From contig NZ_QZEX01000009.1 of the NCBI RefSeq assembly GCF_003646465.1, positions 122,142-186,141 on the forward strand: 64,000 bases of DNA. Reading direction: 5' to 3'. Positions 23,657 to 32,515 of this stretch are shown here, in pieces; within the stretch, counting starts at the first letter, position 1, and each line of letters begins with the position of its first letter. The notes under the pieces were generated by a model. It had not been told where the DNA came from. It did no database searches and saw only the letters and a list, made by a program, of their open reading frames with translations. Origin of the DNA: Chachezhania antarctica. Its GTDB lineage: Bacteria > Pseudomonadota > Alphaproteobacteria > Rhodobacterales > Rhodobacteraceae. The position numbers were made by a program, and so were the translations under genes.

Positions 23657-24625
23657 TTACTGAGGCTCGACGCCTGCATTGCGGAAGATCTGACCGTGCT
23701 TTCCGAAGGTCGAAACCATTTCCTGCTTTGCCTTATCCGCGTCGAGATACATGATCGGGATGCTGGCCGACCCGGTCACCTGCTTGAATGTCGGGTCGGT
23801 CTGGGCCTTGGCCAGCGCATCCGACAGCGTCTGCACGATGTCCTCGGGTGTGCCCTTGGGCAGGTAGAGCCCGGCACGCGTATCCATCGCCAGTTCATAG
23901 CCGAACTCGTCGATGGTCTTCACGTCCGGATCCGACGGATGGCGGAAGGTCGTCAGCGCCGCCACCATCTTCATCTGGTCGGGATACTTGGAATGGATCC
24001 CGCCCGAAAGCGCCAGCACCACCTGATTGCCCAGGACGGCATTGATCATCTCGCCCCCGCCGTTCAGCGGCACGATGTTGACGTCGAGCCCTTCCTTCTT
24101 GGCGATCTCGTTCATCGTCATCCGCGCGGCAGGGCTAAGCGAGCCGTAGCTGAAACCCGGGTTTTCCTTGGCCCAGGCGACGAAACCGTCGAGATCGTCG
24201 AAGGGTGACTCCTTCTGCGTGACCAGCCCCGCCTGGTAGGCGGTGATGAAACCGGCCCATTCGAAATCGTCGGGCGTGAACTGGACCCGCTTCATCAGGA
24301 AGGGCGCGGTGTTCACCACCGTGTTGGCGTGGAACATGATGGTGTAGCCGTCGGGCTTGGCCTGCTGCAGTTCCCGCGCCGCCACGGCGCCGCCGGCGCC
24401 CGGGCGGTTGACGACGTTGATCGGCTGGCCCAGCTCTTCGGACATGACCTTGGCCGCCGCCCGGCCCACAAGATCGGTCTGCCCGCCGGCGTTGTAGCCC
24501 ACCAGCATCGTGATCGGCCGGTCGGGATAATGATCGTCGGCCAGTGCCGGAGTGGCCATCAGGCTTCCCGCCATGGCAAAGGATGCCAGTCGCGCCAGCA
24601 CGTGGCGCCGTTTCAGAATACTCAT
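23657..24625 (-). CDS. tctC: Tripartite tricarboxylate transporter substrate-binding protein
   Basis: A 322-residue periplasmic receptor of the TctC/Bug family. A Tat-like or Sec signal (MSILKRRHVLARLASFAMAG, cleavage near ALADD) is followed by YPDRPITMLVGYNAGGQTD, the typical first beta strand and ligand loop of Bug proteins, and later by NRPGAGGAVAARELQQAKPDGYTI. Such receptors bind carboxylated compounds through water-mediated contacts. The start at 24625 overlaps the tctA stop by 4 bp and has GGAGG upstream. In the order tctB-tctA-tctC-CoA-transferase the imported acid is probably converted to its CoA ester. The substrate is not predictable. Confidence 0.92.
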   Translation of the reverse strand: MSILKRRHVLARLASFAMAGSLMATPALADDHYPDRPITMLVGYNAGGQTDLVGRAAAKVMSEELGQPINVVNRPGAGGAVAARELQQAKPDGYTIMFHANTVVNTAPFLMKRVQFTPDDFEWAGFITAYQAGLVTQKESPFDDLDGFVAWAKENPGFSYGSLSPAARMTMNEIAKKEGLDVNIVPLNGGGEMINAVLGNQVVLALSGGIHSKYPDQMKMVAALTTFRHPSDPDVKTIDEFGYELAMDTRAGLYLPKGTPEDIVQTLSDALAKAQTDPTFKQVTGSASIPIMYLDADKAKQEMVSTFGKHGQIFRNAGVEPQ

Positions 24626-26175
24626 CGGTTCCTCCCCTGAGTGCTCGGTTGCGGTTCCGCGCCCGTGGGACGCGGCTTGGTGCGGGCGTTCTTGCCCGTC
24701 GTCTGTGCGCGGGCCAGCAGCACAAGCGTGACTGCCGTCAGCACGATGAAGACAAGCGCGATCGGATGGACCAAGAGGTTGGTCCACTTGTGGTCCAGGA
24801 TCTGAAGCGACTGACGGAAGGTCAGCTCGATACTGGGGCCGATCACATAGCCGATCAGGAAGGTCACGAACGAGAAGTCGAGCTTCTTGGCGAAGAAGCC
24901 GAAGACCGTGAAGAAGAGCATGATCCAGATCGCGAAGACGCTGCCGCTTTCCATGTAGGCGCCGATGCAGCACAGGAAGAGCACGGGCGGAATGATCAGC
25001 CGCATCGGCACCTTGATCACCTGGGCAAACAGGCTCTGCCCGAAATAGCCGATCACCAGCATCAGAAGGCTTGCGCACAGCATCGCGGCGTAGACAGCCG
25101 CCACCATCCGCGGGTTCTGTTCGAACATCAGCGGGCCGGGGGTCAGGCCGTGCAGCACGAAGGCCGCGATCAGGATCGCCGCGATGACGCTGCCCGGGAT
25201 GCCAAGCGCGAAGAGCGGCACGAGGCTGGACGGCACCACCGCGTTGTCGGCGCTTTCGGCGGCGGCCACGCCCTCGATCCGGCCGGTGCCGAAACTGTCG
25301 GGATCGTCCGACGCCTTCCGCGTTGCGCCGTAGGACAGGAACGAGGCGACGCTGGCCCCCAGCCCCGGCAGGATGCCGATGACCGATCCGATCAGCGTGC
25401 CGCGCAGGATCGGCACGGCGCAGCGCCGCCATTCGTCGCGCGTGACCCGGCGGTCGTCGGGATTGCCGCTGTCGGCGATCTGCGCCATTTCCATGTCCAG
25501 CGCCCGCATGTTCCCGGCCTGGATCGCCATTTCGGCCACCGCGAGCATACCGATGGCCATCGGCACCAGCGGGATCCCATCGTCGAGCTCCAGCAGATCG
25601 AAGGTCATCCGCGGGATGAAGGTTTCGGTCTCCAGCCCGACCGTCGCGAAGAAGATCCCCAGCGCCCCCGCGATCAGCCCCTTGGTCAGCGACTTTCCCG
25701 ACAGCCCGCCGATGAAAGTCAGCGAGAAGACGAGGATCGCACACAACTCCACCGGCCCGATCAGCAACGCGTATTGCGCCAGGGGGGCGGCCAGGCAGAT
25801 CAGGATCAGCGTCGACAGGAAATCCCCGATGACCGAGGCGAAGAGCCCCATCTTCAGCGCCTTCTGCGCCTTGCCCTGCCGCGCCAGCGGGTAGCCATCC
25901 AGCGCCGTGGGCGCCGACGAAGGCTCGCCCGGTGTGTTCAGCAGGATTGCCGAAACCGCGCTGCCGGCGGTCGATCCCTTGGCGATACCGATCAGCATCG
26001 CGATGGCGGCGACGGGGCCAAGATAGAAGGTCAGCGGGATCGACACGGCCACGCCCGTGGCCTTGCCCAGCCCGGGCAGAACGCCCAGTACGTAGCCCAC
26101 GGTCACGCCGACCGCAATCCAGACCAGGGTCGACAGGTTCAGGACGTCGAGGAATCCTCCGATCAGCTGGGTCAT
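24622..26175 (-). CDS. tctA: Tripartite tricarboxylate transporter large permease
   Basis: A 517-residue inner-membrane protein with about 10-12 hydrophobic segments. The conserved blocks are GYVLGVLPGLGKATGVAVSIPL, KGSTAGSAVSAILLNTPGEP and SVIGILPGLGASVASFLSYG, and FALGIPGSVIAAILI; the repeated GxLPGLG motifs mark the two halves of TctA. It is the secondary-transport channel driven by an ion gradient and receives solute from TctC. The start at 26175 overlaps the tctB stop (ATGA). The C-terminal tail is polar and Thr/Arg-rich. Confidence 0.93.
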   Translation of the reverse strand: MTQLIGGFLDVLNLSTLVWIAVGVTVGYVLGVLPGLGKATGVAVSIPLTFYLGPVAAIAMLIGIAKGSTAGSAVSAILLNTPGEPSSAPTALDGYPLARQGKAQKALKMGLFASVIGDFLSTLILICLAAPLAQYALLIGPVELCAILVFSLTFIGGLSGKSLTKGLIAGALGIFFATVGLETETFIPRMTFDLLELDDGIPLVPMAIGMLAVAEMAIQAGNMRALDMEMAQIADSGNPDDRRVTRDEWRRCAVPILRGTLIGSVIGILPGLGASVASFLSYGATRKASDDPDSFGTGRIEGVAAAESADNAVVPSSLVPLFALGIPGSVIAAILIAAFVLHGLTPGPLMFEQNPRMVAAVYAAMLCASLLMLVIGYFGQSLFAQVIKVPMRLIIPPVLFLCCIGAYMESGSVFAIWIMLFFTVFGFFAKKLDFSFVTFLIGYVIGPSIELTFRQSLQILDHKWTNLLVHPIALVFIVLTAVTLVLLARAQTTGKNARTKPRPTGAEPQPSTQGRNR

Positions 26176-26609
26176 AGGATGGGGGTCCCCAGAAGCCGGT
26201 AGAACAGGAGGTAAGTTCCGCCCAGAACGACGACGGGAAGCAGCACGAGGTATAGCGGCCGCCGCTCTCCCAGCATCAGGAGCCCGCCCAACAGGATCAC
26301 CACGCCCGCCGCCAGCGGCCCGATCAGCGCGTAACCGGCATAGGCTACGGCAAAGAGCACACCAAACTTGCCAAGCGCCAGAAGCTCGGCGCGCGAGATC
26401 GGCCCGTCGTCGTCCTCGACGCTGCGCAGGTTGGTCGCGCAAAGCAGCACGGCCAGCACGGTGGTCAGCCCCATCATCAGGCTCGGCACCAGCCGCGGCG
26501 ACATCATGCCGGGCGGGCCTTGGTCGATCTGTGCCGGAATGACGAAAATGAGCATGAGCAGCCCGAACACGGCCAAGGCCGCGCCGGAAAGCACGTTTGC
26601 ACGTCGCAT
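26172..26609 (-). CDS. tctB: Tripartite tricarboxylate transporter small permease
   Basis: A 145-residue membrane protein with four hydrophobic helices and the conserved opening VLSGAALAVFGLLMLIFVIP of TctB proteins. It is the small membrane subunit needed with TctA. It is the first gene of the tctBAC-CoA-transferase unit, starting 158 bp from the divergent lysR gene. Upstream lies an AT-rich segment (26721-26755) suitable for LysR-controlled promoters, but no clear T-N11-A box was settled by eye. Confidence 0.88.
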   Translation of the reverse strand: MRRANVLSGAALAVFGLLMLIFVIPAQIDQGPPGMMSPRLVPSLMMGLTTVLAVLLCATNLRSVEDDDGPISRAELLALGKFGVLFAVAYAGYALIGPLAAGVVILLGGLLMLGERRPLYLVLLPVVVLGGTYLLFYRLLGTPIL

Positions 26610-26767
26610 GGTTTCCTCCCAGACGCGGCCCCGCCTCCCCAGATGCTGACAGGCCGCTCTTCCTCCCTATCCGGCCCCCTGTTCCGGGCGCGGGATTTGC
26701 CTGACCATACTCGGGCAGCCTATGATAAAAAAAGTCGGAAAAATGTTTCATGTGATCGGAATTACTT

Positions 26768-27718
26768 ATGTCTATCTCGCACCAGGACCGCCTGCGCCTT
26801 CGTCACCTGCGGCTCTTGGAGCTGATCGAGCAGCATGGCTCGCTCCGGTCCGTGGCCGATGTGCTGAACCTCAGCCAGCCCGCGATTTCGCAGATGCTGA
26901 AGGACCTTGAGCTCGCGTTCGGCACCCAATTGGTCGAAAGGTCGGTCCGCGGGGTCGAACTGAACGCCGCGGGCCGCACGGCGCTTTTGCGCTCGCGCCC
27001 CTGCCTGTCCTTCGTCCGGCAACTGGGCGAGGAACTGGAATCGCCTGAACAGCCCGTCCTGCGCGTGGGCGCCAATCCCGCGGTGATGCTGCATGTGATA
27101 CCGCAGGCCATCCGCCGTATGTTCGAGACCGGTCCCCGCATGCGGTTCCGCTTTCGCGCAGGGCTGGTGGCCGAGATGGTCGAAGCGCTCGTCGCAGGCG
27201 ACATAGACTGTTACGTCGGCCGGGTGGACTGGAGCCGGATCTCGCGCGAGGCGGCGGGGATGCTGGTCTGCAGCAGGCTGAGCGTAGCCGAGCTGAGCGT
27301 CGCCTGCGCCGCGGATCATCCGCTGACCCGAAAGGACCGTGTCACGCCGCAGGACCTCCTTACTTATCCCTGGGCCTCGGCGGCGGGCGGGTCGTCGAAC
27401 TGGGCCGAGGTCCAGCTGAGGTTTCGCGAACTGGGCCTGAAACCCCCGGCAGCCGAGATCGAATCCGATCTTCTGGGCCTTCTGGGGATCGCCGCGGCGA
27501 CGGACTTTCTGACCTGTGCCCCGATCTCTGCCATCCGCCACCCGATGTCGGCCAAGACGCTGACGGCGCTTCATGTTCCGGGGTTCGAACTGCAACCTGC
27601 CCAGACCGAATTCGTGTCGCTGCTGCCGCCCGAACGCCTGACGCCGATGCATCGCCTGCTGGAAGCGCTGCGTGCCGAACAGGACAATGGCGAGAGCGGT
27701 TTCACCCGGATCGCTTGA
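26768..27718 (+). CDS. LysR-family transcriptional regulator
   Basis: A 316-residue regulator. The N-terminal winged helix (LRHLRLLELIEQHGSLRSVADVLNLSQPAISQMLKDLELAFGTQLVER, about residues 11-60) is followed by a periplasmic-binding-like effector domain with LRVGANPAVMLHVIPQAI and a second lobe ending near FVSLLPPERLTP. The helix-turn-helix and length fit the family exactly. It is divergent from tctB, so the natural reading is activation of tctBAC and the CoA-transferase in the presence of the transported acid. It has no operon partner; a gene remnant follows. Confidence 0.9.
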   Translation: MSISHQDRLRLRHLRLLELIEQHGSLRSVADVLNLSQPAISQMLKDLELAFGTQLVERSVRGVELNAAGRTALLRSRPCLSFVRQLGEELESPEQPVLRVGANPAVMLHVIPQAIRRMFETGPRMRFRFRAGLVAEMVEALVAGDIDCYVGRVDWSRISREAAGMLVCSRLSVAELSVACAADHPLTRKDRVTPQDLLTYPWASAAGGSSNWAEVQLRFRELGLKPPAAEIESDLLGLLGIAAATDFLTCAPISAIRHPMSAKTLTALHVPGFELQPAQTEFVSLLPPERLTPMHRLLEALRAEQDNGESGFTRIA

Positions 27719-27774
27719 ACCTTCAGCTTGAACGAGATCTTTGCGCTGCAGGCACAGTGCCTTGGAAGGCCGAC

Positions 27775-27965
27775 ATGAGACACGATACGAATGTTCTGGG
27801 TACCGGGGGCGCGGGCCTAATGGCAGCGGCCACCGCCGGGCAGGACGGCGGTCGGTCCGATTTCAACAAACTGGACGCGGATGTGGATTGCTACCTGTCC
27901 GCGAACCCGCATTTCGCCAGATCCGCGCTTTCCCGCTACACTCAGCGGGATCTGCCGCCAGCCGC
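27775..27965 (+). pseudogene. Remnant of an HI0933-family flavoprotein
   Basis: The frame reads NVLGTGGAGLMAAATAGQDG, then SDFNKLDADVDCYLSANPHF and ARSALSRYTQRDL. The first part is the FAD Rossmann turn and the second matches the early NFTNL...NPHFxxSALxRYT block of the aminoacetone-oxidase/HI0933 family, where some 25 intervening residues are normally found. The internal deletion and loss of everything downstream show that it is a dead fragment. It lies between lysR and the dipeptide-type ABC operon. Confidence 0.6.
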
Positions 27966-28113
27966 GGCCGAGCCACGCCAATTCTTCACGGAACTGTCGT
28001 CTGACATTCGTGAAACCGTTGGAACCGGATAGGACAAGGGCTCCAGTCACCCGGTCCGCCCCGGGATCGCATTCCGATCCATTCGTGGCCGCGGCGGGAG
28101 AAACGGAGTCCTC

Positions 28114-29607
28114 ATGTTCCAGAAACAACTTTCCACCCTAGCGCTTGCCGCCGCTCTCGGTCTTGGCCTTGTCCAGCCTGTCGCTGCCGATGCCCTGCTG
28201 CGCATCGGTCTTCAGCAGGAGCCCACGACGCTCGACCCGACATCGGACGCGACCGCGTCCATCGCCGGGATGCTGGGCCAGAACGTCTATGAAAGCCTGA
28301 CCACCGTCGACGAAAGCGGCGCCGTGCTGCCGCAGCTGGCGGAAAGCTGGGACGTGTCGGAAGACGGTCTGACCTACACCTTCCATCTGGCCGAAGGCGT
28401 GACCTTTCACGATGGCACCGCGTTCGATGCCCAGGACGTGAAGTTCACCTTCGACCGTGCCATGGGCGAAGACAGCGTGAACCCGGCCAAGCGCTACTTC
28501 AACGTGATCGAAAAGGTCGAAGTCGTGGATCCGCAGACCGTGAAGATGGTCCTGAAGCAGCCCGACGCCTTCTTCCTGTTCAACGTCGCGCAGGGCTCCG
28601 CCTCGATCCTCGCGCCGGAAAGCGCCGAGGACGCCAAGACAGCGCCCGTGGGCACCGGCCCGTTCCGCTTCGAAGGCTGGACCCGCGGCGACCGGCTGAA
28701 GCTGGCGAAGAACGACGATCACCGCGATGCAGGCGAAGTCGCGCTCGACCGGGTCGAGTTCCGCTTTGTCGCCGATCCGGCGTCGGCCGCCGCCGCACTG
28801 ATGGCGGGAGAGATCGACGCCTACCCGGGCTTCGGTGCGCCGGAAATGCTGCCCCAGTTCGAAGCCGATCCGCGCTTCAAGGTGTCGGTCGGTTCGACCG
28901 AGGGCGAGGTTATCCTTGCCATGAACAATTCCAAGGCGCCCTTCACCGACCAGCGCGTGCGCGAGGCGGTGAACCACGCGCTGGACCGCGACGAGATCAT
29001 CGAGGGCGCCATGTACGGACGCGCCGTGCCGATCGGCAGCTTCTACCCGCCGCACGGTGCAGGTTACGTCGACCTGACGGATCGCTGGCCGCATGACACG
29101 GCGAAGGCGAAGGCCCTGTTCGAGGAGGCGGGCATTGCCGGCGACACGCTGACGATCCGCGTGCCACCCTTCGCCTATGCCACCCGCTCGGCCGAGATCA
29201 TCCAGACCGAACTGGCCGATGCCGGGATCGACGCCAAGGTGGAAGCCGTCGAATGGGGTTTCTGGCTGGACGAGGTCTACAAGAAGCAGAACTACGACAT
29301 GACCATCATCGCGCACACCTCGCCCAACGATCTGGGCAATTTCGCGAAAGGCCCGGAGTACTTCTACGGTTACGACAACGCTGATTACGACACGCTGTGG
29401 AACGCCATCACCGTGGAAAGCGACGAGGCGAAGCGGAACGCGCTTGAACGCGAGGCGCAGCACTTCCTGGCCGACAGCGCCGTTATGGGCTTCCTGTTCC
29501 AGCTGCCGAAACTGTCGATTGTCCGCGCCGACGTGACCGGCCTCTGGGGCAGTTCGCCCGTGACGTTCCAGCCGCTGTCCGGCGTGCGTATCGGCAGCGA
29601 CATGTGA
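28114..29607 (+). CDS. ABC transporter substrate-binding protein, family 5 (peptide/nickel type)
   Basis: A 497-residue periplasmic receptor. A signal peptide (MFQKQLSTLALAAALGLGLV, cleavage near VAADA) is followed by LRIGLQQEPTTLDPTSDATA, the usual opening of SBP_bac_5 proteins, and AESWDVSEDGLTYTFHLAEGVTFHDGTAFDAQDVKF, the family signature. Ligands of the family include oligopeptides, nickel, opines, and many small amides. It heads a complete operon with two permeases and two ATPases. The start at 28114 is preceded by GGAG-like bases (GGCGGGAGAAACGGAG). The ligand is not deducible. Confidence 0.93.
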   Translation: MFQKQLSTLALAAALGLGLVQPVAADALLRIGLQQEPTTLDPTSDATASIAGMLGQNVYESLTTVDESGAVLPQLAESWDVSEDGLTYTFHLAEGVTFHDGTAFDAQDVKFTFDRAMGEDSVNPAKRYFNVIEKVEVVDPQTVKMVLKQPDAFFLFNVAQGSASILAPESAEDAKTAPVGTGPFRFEGWTRGDRLKLAKNDDHRDAGEVALDRVEFRFVADPASAAAALMAGEIDAYPGFGAPEMLPQFEADPRFKVSVGSTEGEVILAMNNSKAPFTDQRVREAVNHALDRDEIIEGAMYGRAVPIGSFYPPHGAGYVDLTDRWPHDTAKAKALFEEAGIAGDTLTIRVPPFAYATRSAEIIQTELADAGIDAKVEAVEWGFWLDEVYKKQNYDMTIIAHTSPNDLGNFAKGPEYFYGYDNADYDTLWNAITVESDEAKRNALEREAQHFLADSAVMGFLFQLPKLSIVRADVTGLWGSSPVTFQPLSGVRIGSDM

Positions 29608-29676
29608 TCCGACCCAAGCCAGAGATATCGGGCGGGATGGCGCGCGTCGCCGTCCCGCACTTTTTGAAAGTCCCAC

Positions 29677-30624
29677 ATGTCGTTTTTCCTGCTGCGCCGC
29701 ACCGGCGGTCTGGTCCTGACGCTTCTTGCGATTTCCATCGTCGTCTTCGCGGTGATGAACGTGCTGCCCGGCGATCCGGCGCTGACGATCCTTGGCATCG
29801 ACGCGACCGATGACGCCCGCGCCGCGCTCCGCGTGCAACTGGGTCTCGATGACCCGGCGCCAGTCCGCTATGTCCAGTGGATCGCGGGGATCGCGCGAGG
29901 CGATTTCGGCACGTCGTATTCCTTCGGCGTGCCTGTCGCAGGGCTGATCGCCGAACGTCTGCCGCTGACCCTGTCCCTGGCCCTGTCGGGCACCCTGCTG
30001 ACGCTGGTGATCGCCCTTGCCGCAGGGCTTTATTCGGCATCGCGCCATGGTCGGACGGGGGATTGGGCGGTGATGATCCTCAGCCAGCTGGGCATCGCCA
30101 TTCCAGCTTTCTGGCTGGCGATCCTGCTGGTTCTTCTGTTTGCAGTTAACTTACGCTGGTTTCCACCCGGAGGCTTCCCCGGCTGGTCCGATCCGCTGGG
30201 TAGCCTTCGGTCGCTGGTCCTGCCGACCATTGCGCTTGCCGCCGTGCAGGGCGCGGTGCTGGCGCGGGTCACGCGATCTTCAGCGCTCGAGGTGATGCGG
30301 CTCGATTTCGTGCGGACGGCCCGGGCGACGGGACTGTCCCCCGCCCGCGTACTGTGGCGGCACGTGCTGCCAAATGCGCTTGTGCCGGTCATCACCATCG
30401 TGGGCATGCAGTTCGCGGGCGTCGTGACGGGGACCATCGTGATCGAGAACGTCTTCTACCTCCCCGGCCTCGGGCGGCTGATCTTTCAATCCATCGCCAA
30501 TCGCGACATCATCACCGTGCAGGCACTGGTTCTGATGGTGGCCGCCGTGGTGGTGCTGGCCAATTTCGCGGTCGACGTGGCCTATGCCCTGATCGACCCC
30601 CGCCTGAAGGCGCGCCTGGCATGA
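29677..30624 (+). CDS. ABC transporter permease, DppB/OppB-like
   Basis: A 315-residue inner-membrane protein with six hydrophobic segments, opening LRRTGGLVLTLLAISIVVFA and VMNVLPGDPA, the standard DppB start. The EAA loop is RTARATGLSPARVLWRHVLPNALVPV, and the C-terminal block IENVFYLPGLGRLIFQSIANRDIITVQA is strongly conserved in this family. Its stop overlaps the next start (ATGA). It forms the channel with the DppC-like protein. Confidence 0.93.
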   Translation: MSFFLLRRTGGLVLTLLAISIVVFAVMNVLPGDPALTILGIDATDDARAALRVQLGLDDPAPVRYVQWIAGIARGDFGTSYSFGVPVAGLIAERLPLTLSLALSGTLLTLVIALAAGLYSASRHGRTGDWAVMILSQLGIAIPAFWLAILLVLLFAVNLRWFPPGGFPGWSDPLGSLRSLVLPTIALAAVQGAVLARVTRSSALEVMRLDFVRTARATGLSPARVLWRHVLPNALVPVITIVGMQFAGVVTGTIVIENVFYLPGLGRLIFQSIANRDIITVQALVLMVAAVVVLANFAVDVAYALIDPRLKARLA

Positions 30625-31439
30625 GACGGTTTCCGGTGAACCTTGTCCTCGGCGCCGCGCTGGCGGGGTCGGTGACGCTTGTCGCGCTGCTTTCCTTCAT
30701 ATGGACACCGTACGACCACGCCGCCATCGCCGTGACGAACAAGTTCGCAAGCCCCAGTTTCGCGCATTGGCTGGGGACGGACCAGCTGGGTCGCGATGTC
30801 GTCTCGCAACTGATGGTGGCTGCCCGGAACTCGATGATCGTGGCCTTCGTGTCGGTCGTTCTGGGTGGCGGCATCGGGATCGTCCTTGGCGTCTATGCCA
30901 GTGCGCGGGGCGGCTGGGTCGAGAACCTGATTATGCGCGTGTCGGACCTGTCGCTGGCCTTCCCGGCACTGCTGTTCGCGATCATGCTGGCGGCGGTCTT
31001 CGGGCCGTCCTTGCAGAACACCGTGATCGCGATTGCCTTCATCAACATCCCCATCTTCGCCCGCATCTCGCGCGGGGCGGCGAACCAGGTCTGGACGCGG
31101 GAGTTCATGCTGGCGGGACAGGCCGCGGGCATGGGCCGGATGACGCTGACCTTCGATCACGTGATGCCCAACATCGCCGCCGCCATCATCGTGCAGGCGA
31201 CCATCGAGTTCGCCGTGGCGCTTCTGGCCGAGGCGGCGCTGTCCTATCTGGGCCTTGGCGCGCAGCCCCCGGCGCCGAGCTGGGGGCGCATGCTGTCGGA
31301 CGCACAGACGCTCCTGTACCTCGCGCCGCAACTGGCGATCTATCCGGGGCTTTGCATCGTGATCTCGGTTCTGGGGTTCGGGCTGCTGGGCGACAGCATC
31401 CGGGACCTGTCCGATCCGCGGCTGAGACGGGAGCGGTAG
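30621..31439 (+). CDS. ABC transporter permease, DppC/OppC-like
   Basis: A 272-residue inner-membrane protein. HWLGTDQLGRDVVSQLMVAARNS is the DppC signature before the second helix, the EAA loop reads LAGQAAGMGRMTLTFDHVMPNIAAAI, and EAALSYLGLGAQPPAPSWGRML is the conserved C-terminal block. The ATG overlaps the stop of the DppB-like gene. After it comes a 98-bp gap holding a perfect palindrome (31459-31479) before the first ATPase. Confidence 0.93.
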   Translation: MRRFPVNLVLGAALAGSVTLVALLSFIWTPYDHAAIAVTNKFASPSFAHWLGTDQLGRDVVSQLMVAARNSMIVAFVSVVLGGGIGIVLGVYASARGGWVENLIMRVSDLSLAFPALLFAIMLAAVFGPSLQNTVIAIAFINIPIFARISRGAANQVWTREFMLAGQAAGMGRMTLTFDHVMPNIAAAIIVQATIEFAVALLAEAALSYLGLGAQPPAPSWGRMLSDAQTLLYLAPQLAIYPGLCIVISVLGFGLLGDSIRDLSDPRLRRER

Positions 31440-31458
31440 GATGGCACGAGCTGGTTAT

Positions 31459-31479
31459 GGTGCGTGGAAACCACGCACC
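31459..31479. repeat. Perfect intergenic palindrome, REP-like
   Basis: GGTGCGTGG and CCACGCACC form perfect 9-bp arms around AAA, flanked by TAT and CTACGG. It lies inside the operon between the second permease and the first ATPase. Palindromes with the core GGTGCGTGG recur between genes in Rhodobacterales genomes as I recall, so this may be one copy of a dispersed repeat; it could also modulate expression of the ATPases. Confidence 0.5.
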
Positions 31480-31537
31480 CTACGGCAGGTTTTCGGGCGG
31501 GGCAGCTTGCGGAAACCTTTGGAAGAGGGCGCCCAGC

Positions 31538-32515
31538 ATGCTTGACGTCAGCAACCTTTCCGTCCGGTTCGGCGATGCCTACGCATTGCGGGATGCGTCG
31601 CTGACCGTCCACCCGGGCGACCGGATAGGCGTGGTGGGCGAAAGCGGGTCGGGCAAGTCGATGCTGGCACAGGCGCTGATGGGCATGGTGCCCGAAAGCG
31701 CCAGCATGTCGGGCATATTGAAGATCGACGGAACCGAAATGACCCGCGCGACCGAAGCGCAATGGCGCGCGCTCCGCGCCAGGCGGGTCGCGATGATCTT
31801 CCAGGAGCCACTGGCTGCGCTGAACCCGCTGCGCCGGGTGGGAACCACCGTCATGGAACCCCTGCGTACCCACCTCGGGCTAAGCCGCACGCAGGCGCGC
31901 GCCCGCACTCTTGACCTGTTCGAGGAGGTCGGGCTGCCCGACCCGGAACAACGCCTAGCCGCCTATCCGCACGAGCTGTCGGGAGGCCAGCGGCAGCGAG
32001 TCCTGATCGCGCTGGCGCTGGCCTGCGACCCGAAGCTGCTGATCGCGGACGAGCCCACGACGGCGCTGGATGCGGAGGTGGCGCAGCGGATCACCGACCT
32101 GCTGGTGCGACTGTCGCGTGACCGTGCCATGGCATTGATGATCATCAGCCACGACCTGCAGGTCGTCGCCCGCGCCACGCGGCAGCTGCTCGTGATGTAT
32201 GGCGGCGACATCGTCGAACGGGGCGAGACGCGGAAGATCCTGTCCGCCCCTTTCCACCCCTACACCCGCGGCCTCCTTGCCGCGCGACCGAGGCCACAGC
32301 TTGCCAGGCCCGTACCCGGAACGAAGCGGCCGCGCCTGCCCACGATCCCGGGGCATATCCCGGCACTGGTGGATCTGCCCGCAGGCTGCCGGTTCTCGGG
32401 CCGCTGTCCGGCCGAACTGTCCCGCTGCCGGACCACACGGTCGACGGAATTCAGAACCGGCACCGGCCTTGCTGCCTGCCATCTACTGAACCCGGCCGAA
32501 CGGAGCAAGTCATGA
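31538..32515 (+). CDS. ABC transporter ATP-binding protein, DppD-like
   Basis: A 325-residue ATPase. Walker A is GESGSGKSMLAQALMG, the Q-loop is in MIFQEPLAALNPLRRVG, the signature is ELSGGQRQRVLIALAL, Walker B is LLIADEPTTALD and the switch is ISHDL. The C-terminus has the oligopeptide-transporter domain with four cysteines likely to hold an Fe-S or zinc site (the stretch CRFSGRCPAELSRC plus AACH). The start at 31538 has GAGGG upstream. The stop overlaps the DppF-like start. It works as a heterodimer with that protein. Confidence 0.92.
   Translation: MLDVSNLSVRFGDAYALRDASLTVHPGDRIGVVGESGSGKSMLAQALMGMVPESASMSGILKIDGTEMTRATEAQWRALRARRVAMIFQEPLAALNPLRRVGTTVMEPLRTHLGLSRTQARARTLDLFEEVGLPDPEQRLAAYPHELSGGQRQRVLIALALACDPKLLIADEPTTALDAEVAQRITDLLVRLSRDRAMALMIISHDLQVVARATRQLLVMYGGDIVERGETRKILSAPFHPYTRGLLAARPRPQLARPVPGTKRPRLPTIPGHIPALVDLPAGCRFSGRCPAELSRCRTTRSTEFRTGTGLAACHLLNPAERSKS

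Noticed and set aside
24544..26202. Long open frame on the plus strand (about 550 codons)
   Set aside because: It is an antisense shadow of tctA/tctC, rich in Arg, Gln, Asp and His, with no ribosome-binding site or family resemblance.
28138..30048. Long open frame on the minus strand (about 630 codons)
   Set aside because: Antisense to the binding-protein and permease genes, whose signal peptide and family motifs are unambiguous on the plus strand.
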